Shown: one piece after another, positions 1 to 6,050 of the stretch
How the letters are laid out: each line of letters begins with the position of its first letter
Position numbering within the stretch: position 1 is the stretch's first letter
NCBI GenBank assembly: GCA_030605265.1
Contig: JAUWIR010000293.1
Span: 1-6,050, forward strand
DNA from: Pseudomonadota bacterium
GTDB taxonomy: Bacteria > SZUA-182 > DTGQ01
DNA length: 6,050 bases
Direction of reading: 5' to 3'
Position numbers and translations under genes: made by a program
Notes under the pieces: model-generated
Database searches by the model: none
What the model was told of the DNA's origin: nothing
The model's input: the letters and a program-made list of their open reading frames with translations, nothing else

Positions 1-1
1 A

Positions 2-202
2 GCCTATGCCATATCCGAAGAGAGGATAAGAAGGATTTGAAGTCATCCACTCATGGTTGAGGGGACTATCCCAGTATTCAAAATCCTGCCAATGAAGGGG
101 TTCTGCAAAAATTACTGAACAGGTAAAAAAAAGCAGGGCTATGATAATTATTCCCTGTGCTAAAAATTTAAAATTTAATTCTTTGATAACTTTTCTAGCC
201 AT
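2..202 (-). CDS. Secreted protein of unknown function, N-terminal part only
   Basis: The gene enters from the left edge, and only its first 67 codons are visible. The ATG at 202 is chosen because an AGGTG ribosome binding site (210-214) lies 7 bases before it. An in-frame ATG at 217 has no such site. Residues 1-33 form a signal peptide: a basic start (MARKVIKELNFK), a hydrophobic core (IIIIALLFF) and a likely signal peptidase I cut after VIFA. Cys28 lies in FFTCS, but the residue before it is Thr, so a lipobox is unlikely. The mature part begins EPLHWQDFEYWDSPLNHEW and is rich in Trp, Tyr and Pro, which looks like the edge of an extracellular folded domain. I do not recognise the family from this fragment. 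It lies downstream of, and in the same direction as, another exported-protein gene 219 bases away. Export is well supported; function is unknown. Confidence 0.8.
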   Translation of the reverse strand, partial: MARKVIKELNFKFLAQGIIIIALLFFTCSVIFAEPLHWQDFEYWDSPLNHEWMTSNPSYPLFGYGIG

Positions 203-232
203 AATTAAACACCTCATTTTCTGTGAAATTTA

Positions 233-261
233 ATTATAAAAAAAGGATTAATTGGTGATTC
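233..261 (-). promoter_or_regulatory. Possible promoter of the left-edge secreted protein gene
   Basis: The minus strand has a perfect TATAAT at 238-233, which would start transcription about 24 bases before the ATG at 202. The hexamer 17 bases upstream (261-256, GAATCA) is a poor -35 match, and the region is so AT-rich that a TATAAT can occur by chance. This is offered only as the best candidate in the spacer. Confidence 0.25.
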
Positions 262-322
262 CGAATTATTTTTATTATTCGATTATGAAAATTTGATTAA
301 TTTATTAAAAAAAGGAGCAAAG

Positions 323-334
323 TTCACTAGTGAA
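323..334. repeat. Perfect 12-bp palindrome TTCACTAGTGAA
   Basis: Positions 323-334 read TTCACTAGTGAA, identical on both strands. It lies between the stop of the 911-residue protein gene (422) and the start of the next minus-strand gene (202), about 120 bases upstream of the latter. As RNA it would give only a 4-bp stem with a CTAG loop, so it is a weak terminator. A dimeric regulator's binding site is an alternative. No second copy was noticed in the window. Confidence 0.5.
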
Positions 335-421
335 TATAAAAATACAGAATTATTCTTTAGGAAAATACAAGCAATGTTTTTTCAATAGTAGATAGAAGAT
401 TGATGATGATTTTTAAAAAAA

Positions 422-3157
422 TTAGTACTTACGCGTCCATTCCATAGAATTTTTCATATGGACTAGATAGCCTCTGTGTCTTTCAATAGGAAAATTTTCT
501 CCAGCTATTTCCCCCCATAAATTAGTAATTGATTTCCATTTCCCTGATCGAGGATCATAGTGATTGATACAGGTCCCCATTTCCGGACTATTTGGATCAT
601 TTATATCAGATAATACATCCTTTCCATCCCACCCCTTCTCAAAAACATCAGGTAAACCAATTAGATTGGGGCCTTGAGTTAGATCGACAGCTGGAGAGAC
701 AATGTAAAAAGGAGGTGTCTTTGCCAATTTTTCATTCCAATTGGCATAGAGCACATACCCCTTATTTGGCAAAACATCAAAATCAGTTCCCTCGGTTACT
801 CCGGAATTAGGGTCATAATAAACAGATTTCCAATCAGACAAATTATGATCTATGAAACGGTAGCATAATGAGTATATTTTACTTATTCCTGCTTTCCCTT
901 CAGTTTTGGTGGGAAAATAATTACTATAAAGTCTATGTGCCGTATTGTAAAATAAAATTGGCTCTCCAGGATAGGCAAATAAATTCATCCCTTGAAAAAC
1001 CGAATACCGATGGGTTGATAAGGCGAAATTAACCTCTGTATTAGGATCAGGAGGCACGACAGTTACTAAAATATTGGGATCATTTAAATTTAGCGTGGAT
1101 ATTTCAGGTATTTTATATCCCAACTCTCCAAGTTCCCAACTCCAAGGTGCACCAGAGTGAAAAGCTGTAACATTATCATAAAACTCATCAAAAAATAATA
1201 TATCGTTTGGATCAGAATCATCAAAATATATATTTGGATCGGTTAAAGTATAAACTATAAATTTTGAATCAGGAAGACCGGTGATAGTATAATATCCATT
1301 AACATCAGTATTTGCATCCCATATAAAATATTCATCCGAGTAATTAATATCCTTAGCTTTCACTCTTATATTCCATAACCCTTTTTCAGGCTCCTGGTCC
1401 CAAACAACACGTCCGGTGATAGTTTTATTTCCTGTTGGTTTTACTGCTTTCTGGAGAACGATGGAACCAAAATTTAAATCATCACCCATATCGATTCTAT
1501 CATATCCAAGATCAATTGAACTTATTGTTTGAGCAGAATACCCTTCTTCGTCTACATATATTAATACCTCAACACCCTCACCCCCAAGTAATTGACTGAA
1601 TAAAAATTCATTCGGCTCTGCACCCGGATATTGAACAACATTCGGATCAAAATTTATGCGAGCTATTTCTCTTTTATAATCACCATACTTTGCGTATAGA
1701 TGTAATTCAACACCCCTTAATGGTTTATTGTCCTCAAGGTTTAACTCTCCACGAATGGTTGTCTTCTGTAATTTCAAATTTTTTCTTAGTTTTGGTGAAG
1801 CATTGTCAAGAGTGATTGATAGAGAATTTTCGATGGAATACTCTACTGAATCAGGGCCATTGTAATAAACATCCAACAATGTGATATCCCCCCATTGTCT
1901 CAGAAGGTGCAATTTATACTCCCCAAATTCTAAAAATTTAAAGGCATACCCCCCGTATTTCCCAGTATAATAAAGCTTATTATCGTTATTAGGATCAAGC
2001 AACAACTTAGAAGGGATCATCGATTCAAACATTATTTCTTCATTATTCACAGGAAGGATTTCCATTTTAAGATAATCAATCCCCTCGTTCATACAATTTT
2101 TATCCACAGACAAACCAAGTTCCTCAACACGTTTAAAGCCATCCCCCACTTCAATCACTTTAGCGGCGTCCCACCATGAATTTTCCACCTGTTGCAGGCA
2201 GTGATAACTTACATAATTCATTATAAAAGTATATGACCTTATTTCCCCGACATCCGGGTCAGTAAGGATTCCATAAATCATACCAGTATTATCCAATGAA
2301 GAAAATGTAACGGATGCATTTAAGTTACTATTTGATAAAGATACTATTGTAGCCTCGGCTTCGTTTGATTTTTGGTCATAATATTGCTCAAAAGTATTAA
2401 TATACTCATTAATTACATAAGGATTGTATGAACCGATCTCATCACCCGTATCATTAATTTCAACAGGATATTTATATTCATCCGAATCCTCTAATTTAAC
2501 AATGTAATCTCCATAAGGCAAAGCGTATAAAGGATTTTTTAAATTTAGTGTAGAATTGTTGAGATTTTTAAAATTACAAGTCCATGATTCTGTCTGTTGA
2601 TTACCCTTATAAAAAATGTCTCCTTCCAATATAACAGTATACATTTTGTTAAGAGGCACATTAAAATTGGCTTGAATATCTCCCCCCAAAATAAGTCTTG
2701 TTTCATCTAATTGAACTACTTGATTTGCGTCAACAGTCACTATATCAGAAGTAGCTAATTTTTCAGGGTTATAATAATGTTCACCATAAGATTCCGGGAT
2801 ATAGGTATTATTATTATCCCAAAAGCAAACATAAAAATCGACAGGGTATTCATTTTCTTGTGTTAATGGTATCCCAAAAAAACCGTTTGGGTCGGTTATA
2901 CCAGAATAGGTCGAACTAAAAGAATAATCAGTCCTTGTAACCTTAATACGCACTCTCCCTATTGGTTCTCCATCCGTTTCTCTTACAACCCATCCTGTAA
3001 TCCCTTCAACCAGTTTCACATTAGGATCTGTACTAGGATCTGCAAAAGTATATTTTGCGCCCATAATTATAAAAAAGAAAAAAATAAAAATAAGAATATG
3101 GATTACCTTCCATTTGTGAAATATTCTCTCTCCACTTTTTGATTTCTGTATAGACAT
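422..3157 (-). CDS. Large exported multidomain protein with carboxypeptidase-regulatory-like repeats
   Basis: The product has 911 residues if started at the ATG at 3157. That ATG has AAGGGG (3167-3172) 9 bases upstream. The frame can be extended 12 codons to a TTG at 3193, but that start has no ribosome binding site and directly follows an in-frame TAA. Residues 1-39 are a signal peptide: a basic n-region, the core ILIFIFFFFIIMG, and a likely cut after YTFA. Three stretches resemble CarboxypepD_reg or SdrD-B-like beta sandwiches. They lie at 52-98 (ITGWVV, GEPIGRVRIKV, TDPNGFFGI), about 467-506 (IRGELN, KPLRGVELHLYAK) and 579-628 (ITGRVVWDQ, GLWNIRVKAK, TDVNGYYTITGL). The segment 99-466 is a large unassigned, probably beta-rich region. 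Residues 721-907 hold two copies of a G-x-N-L module. DPN occurs ten times. No C-terminal anchor, sorting signal, catalytic motif or protease triad is visible. A structural, adhesive or carbohydrate-binding surface role is an inference. Confidence 0.9.
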   Translation of the reverse strand: MSIQKSKSGERIFHKWKVIHILIFIFFFFIIMGAKYTFADPSTDPNVKLVEGITGWVVRETDGEPIGRVRIKVTRTDYSFSSTYSGITDPNGFFGIPLTQENEYPVDFYVCFWDNNNTYIPESYGEHYYNPEKLATSDIVTVDANQVVQLDETRLILGGDIQANFNVPLNKMYTVILEGDIFYKGNQQTESWTCNFKNLNNSTLNLKNPLYALPYGDYIVKLEDSDEYKYPVEINDTGDEIGSYNPYVINEYINTFEQYYDQKSNEAEATIVSLSNSNLNASVTFSSLDNTGMIYGILTDPDVGEIRSYTFIMNYVSYHCLQQVENSWWDAAKVIEVGDGFKRVEELGLSVDKNCMNEGIDYLKMEILPVNNEEIMFESMIPSKLLLDPNNDNKLYYTGKYGGYAFKFLEFGEYKLHLLRQWGDITLLDVYYNGPDSVEYSIENSLSITLDNASPKLRKNLKLQKTTIRGELNLEDNKPLRGVELHLYAKYGDYKREIARINFDPNVVQYPGAEPNEFLFSQLLGGEGVEVLIYVDEEGYSAQTISSIDLGYDRIDMGDDLNFGSIVLQKAVKPTGNKTITGRVVWDQEPEKGLWNIRVKAKDINYSDEYFIWDANTDVNGYYTITGLPDSKFIVYTLTDPNIYFDDSDPNDILFFDEFYDNVTAFHSGAPWSWELGELGYKIPEISTLNLNDPNILVTVVPPDPNTEVNFALSTHRYSVFQGMNLFAYPGEPILFYNTAHRLYSNYFPTKTEGKAGISKIYSLCYRFIDHNLSDWKSVYYDPNSGVTEGTDFDVLPNKGYVLYANWNEKLAKTPPFYIVSPAVDLTQGPNLIGLPDVFEKGWDGKDVLSDINDPNSPEMGTCINHYDPRSGKWKSITNLWGEIAGENFPIERHRGYLVHMKNSMEWTRKY
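437..997 (-). repeat. Tandem duplication of a C-terminal domain within the exported protein
   Basis: At protein level, residues 721-810 and 826-907 of the exported protein follow the same plan. Each opens with QGMNLFAYP or QGPNLIGLP. Each then has an aromatic strand ending in DWKS or KWKS (about 776 and 874), an acidic loop, FDVLPN or FPIERH, and a closing GYVLYANWNE or GYLVHMKNSME. The pattern recalls the GWNL...W-S...GYWV beta domain common in bacterial and archaeal surface proteins, with Trp of GWNL replaced by Met or Pro. The copies have diverged strongly, so the duplication is old. The nucleotide span covers both copies and the linker. Confidence 0.6.
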
Positions 3158-3311
3158 TAAATGAAACCCCTTCTTTCCAAAAAGTATTCTCAATTAGCAG
3201 GCAGAATTCCAATACATCCAAAAAATCTAATGCAACATCAATGCCAGATTGATGGTGATTTTCCCTTTTATCTAAGGTTACTCTTCTCATAAAATAAATC
3301 CGGCGAAGCAT
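3033..3311 (-). CDS. Doubtful 92-residue hypothetical protein or gene remnant
   Basis: The frame starts at an ATG at 3311 with AGGA 9 bases upstream on the minus strand, and stops at 3033. Its last 125 bases overlap, in another frame, the signal-peptide region of the larger exported protein, and that part (rich in Tyr, Phe and Asn) looks like a mere shadow. The first half looks more protein-like: MRRVTLDKRENHHQSG followed by an acidic, leucine-rich stretch DVALDFLDVLEFCLL. I recognise no family. It could be a real small gene, the remnant of an older gene disrupted by the present arrangement, or chance. The long overlap makes a functional full-length product unlikely. Confidence 0.2.
   Translation of the reverse strand: MLRRIYFMRRVTLDKRENHHQSGIDVALDFLDVLEFCLLIENTFWKEGVSFNVYTEIKKWRENISQMEGNPYSYFYFFLFYNYGRKIYFCRS
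3041..3157 (-). other. Signal peptide of the exported protein
   Basis: These 39 codons encode a start with several Lys and Arg residues, then a hydrophobic run with four successive Phe residues, then GAKYTFA before DPSTDPN. The A-x-A-like end (T-F-A) suits signal peptidase I. No lipobox cysteine is present, so the mature protein should be released into the periplasm or outside unless held by another partner. Confidence 0.75.
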
Positions 3312-3572
3312 AAAAAAATCCTATAAGGCGTGTTGTATTGGTTTTCTCTCCTCCCCCCCCCCATCTTTGCTGAAATTGTGAAAAGCTTTAGCATGATATG
3401 CAATTCAATTCATAATGAAATTATTAAATTATGTTATCTGGTATTATATTTTAGCAAAATAGAATCCTTTTTTTCAATGACCAAATGCTTTAAAATTTTT
3501 CATCATTTTTTTTCTTAAAATGTTTTTGAAAGTAGGTGAAAAGTGGATTAAACATCTTTACAAGAGGATAGA
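3158..3572. other. Divergent intergenic region, mostly featureless
   Basis: This stretch separates the minus-strand exported-protein gene from the ileS promoter. It contains a doubtful small reading frame on the minus strand (3033-3311), a pyrimidine tract with ten Cs (3342-3362), and otherwise AT-rich sequence with T runs (about 3466-3530). I found no tRNA, no T-box (no GGTGG-type antiterminator signature), no recognisable riboswitch and no GC-rich terminator stem. No convincing minus-strand promoter for the exported-protein gene could be fixed here. Confidence 0.5.
3342..3362. repeat. 21-base pyrimidine tract ending in ten Cs
   Basis: Positions 3342-3362 on the plus strand are pyrimidines only, ending in ten consecutive Cs at 3353-3362. 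Such a G/C run is striking in an AT-rich spacer. Long G/C homopolymers slip during replication and can also cause sequencing or assembly length errors. On the minus strand the G run lies about 40 bases before the ATG at 3311 and about 200 bases before the ATG at 3157. Confidence 0.9.
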
Positions 3573-3601
3573 TTGACATTGTCATAATTAAATGATATCT
3601 T
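3573..3601 (+). promoter_or_regulatory. Predicted sigma-70-type promoter of ileS
   Basis: A perfect TTGACA (3573-3578) is followed, after a 17-base spacer, by TATCTT (3596-3601). A TG at 3593-3594 makes an extended -10. Transcription would start near 3608 and leave a leader of about 60 bases before ileS. That is too short for a T-box riboswitch, and none is seen. An inverted repeat TGACA-T-TGTCA (3574-3584) overlaps the -35 element and could be a regulator site or chance. Confidence 0.6.
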
Positions 3602-3668
3602 CTTCATTTATATATTAGAGAAGTTGATGTATATCCCCTATATATTTATTTAAAATGGAGACGGAAAA

Positions 3669-6050
3669 ATGGATTACAGCCTTACTCTTAATTTGCCAAA
3701 GACTAAATTTCCTATGAAAGCGAACCTCGCCCAAAAGGAATTAGAGATACTTCAATTTTGGAAAGAAAATGCTATTTATGAAAAAGTACTGGAACAGCAG
3801 GCCACTGCCCCCTCTTTTGTATTGCATGACGGTCCTCCCTATGCTAATGGACACATCCACCTTGGGACTGCCTTTAATAAGATATTAAAAGATATAATTA
3901 TCCGCTCCAAAACTATGTCGGGTTTTAAGGCAAGCTATGTTCCCGGCTGGGATTGTCACGGTTTGCCTATTGAACACCAGGTGGATAAAAACCTGGGCCC
4001 AAAGAAAAAACAACTCAGTAAATTTGAAATTCGTAAGCTTTGCCGAGAATACGCCAAAAAATTCATTAACATTCAGCGAGAGGAATTTAAACGCTTAGGG
4101 GTGCTTGGAGACTGGGAAAACCCCTATTTAACCATGAGTCATGAATATGAATCAATAATCATCCGTGAATTCGGAAAATTTGTCAAAAACCAAGGGGTCT
4201 ATAAAGGGCTTAAACCCGTACATTGGTGTTCATCCTGTCTTACTGCCCTGGCTGAAGCTGAAGTAGAATATCAAGATCACACCGCATCTTCCATTTGTGT
4301 TAAATTTCCGATCATCGCGGATCCGCAAAGCCGATTATCTGATGTTGAAATTAAGAACAGCTTTGTACTCATTTGGACCACTACTCCCTGGACCCTCCCT
4401 GCAAATCTTGCTATTGCCGCACATCCGGACTATGAATACGCTGCCTGTGAAGTGAATGGAGAAATATGGTTCCTGGCCAAAGAGTTAATTGAAAGCACTA
4501 TGGAATTCGCCAAAGTTACACAATATAAAATCCTTAAAACCTTCTCAGGAAGTGAATTAGAGGGTATTGTCTGTCAACACCCCTTTTATGATAGAAAATC
4601 ACCAATCATTATGGCCGGCTATGTTACTCTTGATCAGGGCACAGGGTATGTTCATATTGCCCCCGGCCATGGACAAGACGATTATGAAGTAGGCCTGCAG
4701 CATAACCTGGCGCCTTATGCGCCTGTTGATCAAGAAGGCAAATTTACCCGGGATGTTGAATATTTTGCCGGAATTCCTGTTTTTAAAGCTGACTCAGCTA
4801 TTATTGATTTAATTCGCCAAAAAGAACGATTAATTTATGAACAGACAATTGTTCACTCTTATCCTCACTGTTGGCGTTGTAAAAAACCGATAATTTTCCG
4901 AGCTACCGAGCAATGGTTTATCTCTATGGAAAAGAATAATCTTCGGGCAAAGGCCTTAGAGCAGATTAAGAAGGTCCGCTGGATCCCTGCCTGGGGTGAG
5001 ACCCGGATTTACAATATGGTTGAAAACAGGCCTGATTGGTGTATCTCCAGACAAAGAACATGGGGGGTACCCATTACCGTCTTCTATTGTAATTCCTGCC
5101 AACATACCATCCTTGATGATCATATTATCAATCACATTGCCGAGCTGGTCATCAATGAGGGGATTGACATTTGGTTTCAAAAGGAACCCAAAGACCTTTT
5201 ACCTGAGGGATTTCAATGCCCGCAATGTGGAAAAAAGGAATTCACTAAGGACATGAACATCTTGGATGTATGGTTTGATTCAGGGGTAAGTTATGCCGCC
5301 GTGCTGGAAACACGAGAAAATCTTCGAAGTCCGGCAGATCTTTATCTTGAGGGAAGTGATCAACACAGAGGGTGGTTTCACAGCTCTCTTCTTGCCTCTG
5401 TAGGCACTCGCGAAAAACCTCCTTACCATGCTGTGTTGACCCATGGGTTTGTAGTAGACGGCCAAGGGAAAAAAATGTCTAAATCAGCAGGAAATGTCAT
5501 CTCCCCCCAAGAAGTAATTAAAAAACTTGGTAGTGAAATCCTTCGCCTATGGGTATGCTCAGAGGATTACAAAGAAGATATCCGAATTTCACCAGATATT
5601 CTTAGCCGGATTTCAGAAGCCTACCGAAGAATTCGCAATACCTGCCGGTATTTATTAGGCAATTTAAAGGATTTTGATCCGGCAAATGACCAAGTCCCTC
5701 ATGAAGAAATGGAAGAAATTGACCAATGGGTTCTCCACAAATTTGCAGAATTGGCTGTAAAACTTCGCCAAGCTTATGAAAGCTATGATTTTCATATTAT
5801 CTTTCATTCTCTGCATAATTTCTGCACCATCGATCTGAGTTCATTTTACCTGGATGTTTCCAAGGATAGAATGTACACTCGCCTAAGAACTTCCCTTTCT
5901 CGTCGTTCAGGACAAACAGCGATGTATGAACTCGTTCTGGGAATAGTAAAATTAATGGCCCCGGTCTTATGTTTTACTGCTGAAGAAATCTGGAAATATT
6001 TACCAGGAAAAGAAAGCTTGCCGGAAAGTGTCTATCTTGCTCCCTTTCCG
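3669..6050 (+). CDS. ileS: Isoleucine--tRNA ligase, N-terminal 794 residues
   Basis: IleRS joins isoleucine to tRNA-Ile using ATP in the cytoplasm and edits mischarged valine. The ATG at 3669 has GGAG (3657-3660) 8 bases upstream. Class I motifs are clear: DGPPYANGHIHLG (54-66), whose HIGH equivalent reads HLGT, and KMSKS (602-606). PGWDCHGLPIE (92-102), WCISRQRTWGVP (457-468) and DVWFDSG (533-539) are typical. The CP1 editing domain shows WTTTPWTLPAN (236-246) and GTGYVHIAPGHGQDDY (324-339). Asp338 and His329 match the E. coli editing residues Asp342 and His333. Four CxxC pairs (187/190, 401/404, 474/477, 517/520) match the two zinc sites described for Thermus IleRS. The anticodon-binding domain begins near 680. 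The motifs fit bacterial type 1 IleRS (usually mupirocin-sensitive) rather than the eukaryote-like type 2. Bacterial IleRS is usually about 930 residues, so the last 130 or so, including any C-terminal zinc finger, lie beyond the window. The frame is unbroken. Confidence 0.98.
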   Translation, partial: MDYSLTLNLPKTKFPMKANLAQKELEILQFWKENAIYEKVLEQQATAPSFVLHDGPPYANGHIHLGTAFNKILKDIIIRSKTMSGFKASYVPGWDCHGLPIEHQVDKNLGPKKKQLSKFEIRKLCREYAKKFINIQREEFKRLGVLGDWENPYLTMSHEYESIIIREFGKFVKNQGVYKGLKPVHWCSSCLTALAEAEVEYQDHTASSICVKFPIIADPQSRLSDVEIKNSFVLIWTTTPWTLPANLAIAAHPDYEYAACEVNGEIWFLAKELIESTMEFAKVTQYKILKTFSGSELEGIVCQHPFYDRKSPIIMAGYVTLDQGTGYVHIAPGHGQDDYEVGLQHNLAPYAPVDQEGKFTRDVEYFAGIPVFKADSAIIDLIRQKERLIYEQTIVHSYPHCWRCKKPIIFRATEQWFISMEKNNLRAKALEQIKKVRWIPAWGETRIYNMVENRPDWCISRQRTWGVPITVFYCNSCQHTILDDHIINHIAELVINEGIDIWFQKEPKDLLPEGFQCPQCGKKEFTKDMNILDVWFDSGVSYAAVLETRENLRSPADLYLEGSDQHRGWFHSSLLASVGTREKPPYHAVLTHGFVVDGQGKKMSKSAGNVISPQEVIKKLGSEILRLWVCSEDYKEDIRISPDILSRISEAYRRIRNTCRYLLGNLKDFDPANDQVPHEEMEEIDQWVLHKFAELAVKLRQAYESYDFHIIFHSLHNFCTIDLSSFYLDVSKDRMYTRLRTSLSRRSGQTAMYELVLGIVKLMAPVLCFTAEEIWKYLPGKESLPESVYLAPFP

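Noticed and set aside
403..424. Run of Ts just after the exported-protein stop as a terminator
   Set aside because: The T run on the minus strand has no stable GC stem before it, and similar AT runs occur throughout the spacer.
592..810. Plus-strand frame of 72 codons
   Set aside because: It lies entirely inside the exported-protein gene on the other strand, has no recognisable domain and is a shadow of that gene.
3158..3193. TTG start at 3193 for the exported protein
   Set aside because: It has no ribosome binding site and sits right after an in-frame stop. The ATG at 3157 has AAGGGG at good spacing and gives a normal signal-peptide n-region.
3330..3518. Plus-strand frame of 62 codons upstream of ileS
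   Set aside because: It crosses the C10 run and T-rich spacer, has a composition dictated by those tracts, lacks a clear ribosome binding site and resembles no protein.
3602..3668. T-box or other tRNA-sensing leader before ileS
   Set aside because: The leader is about 60 bases, lacks the conserved T-box sequence and has no terminator-antiterminator pair.
3848..3869. HIGH motif reading HLGT as a sign of a defective IleRS
   Set aside because: As far as I recall, the last position of this motif varies among bacterial IleRS proteins, and all other catalytic and editing motifs are intact, so I do not regard it as damage.
4956..5465. Three short frames (minus 4956-5180, plus 4996-5256, minus 5280-5465)
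   Set aside because: All lie within the well-supported ileS coding frame and show no independent features.

Overview
This is a bacterial, AT-rich window. It holds one housekeeping gene on the plus strand and two genes for exported proteins on the minus strand. The organism cannot be named safely. It uses Shine-Dalgarno starts, and the aminoacyl-tRNA synthetase is of the bacterial IleRS type. The ileS leader shows no T-box, which argues against a typical low-GC Firmicute. Large secreted Asp-Pro-Asn-rich proteins with carboxypeptidase-regulatory-like domains suggest an uncultivated, Gram-negative-like lineage, but this is a weak inference.

Layout. Positions 2-202 (minus) are the first 67 codons of a secreted protein that runs off the left edge. 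Positions 203-421 are a short AT-rich spacer with a perfect 12-bp palindrome. Positions 422-3157 (minus) encode a 911-residue exported multidomain protein. It has a signal peptide, at least three beta-sandwich-like regions resembling CarboxypepD_reg domains, and a duplicated C-terminal module. The published-style longest reading would begin at a TTG at 3193, but the ATG at 3157 has the ribosome binding site and is preferred. Positions 3158-3668 are a divergent intergenic region. It holds a small doubtful reading frame (minus), a 10-base C run within a 21-base pyrimidine tract, and a good sigma-70-type promoter. Positions 3669-6050 (plus) are the first 794 codons of ileS, open at the right edge.

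How the genes relate. ileS charges tRNA-Ile and is functionally unrelated to the exported proteins. The two minus-strand genes are co-directional and both encode secreted products, so they may belong to one surface or extracellular locus, but nothing shows that they form an operon. I found no CRISPR array, tRNA, rRNA, transposase or clear intrinsic terminator. I see no convincing novel multigene system. The most interesting items are the architecture of the 911-residue exported protein and the unusual sequence features of the divergent spacer.
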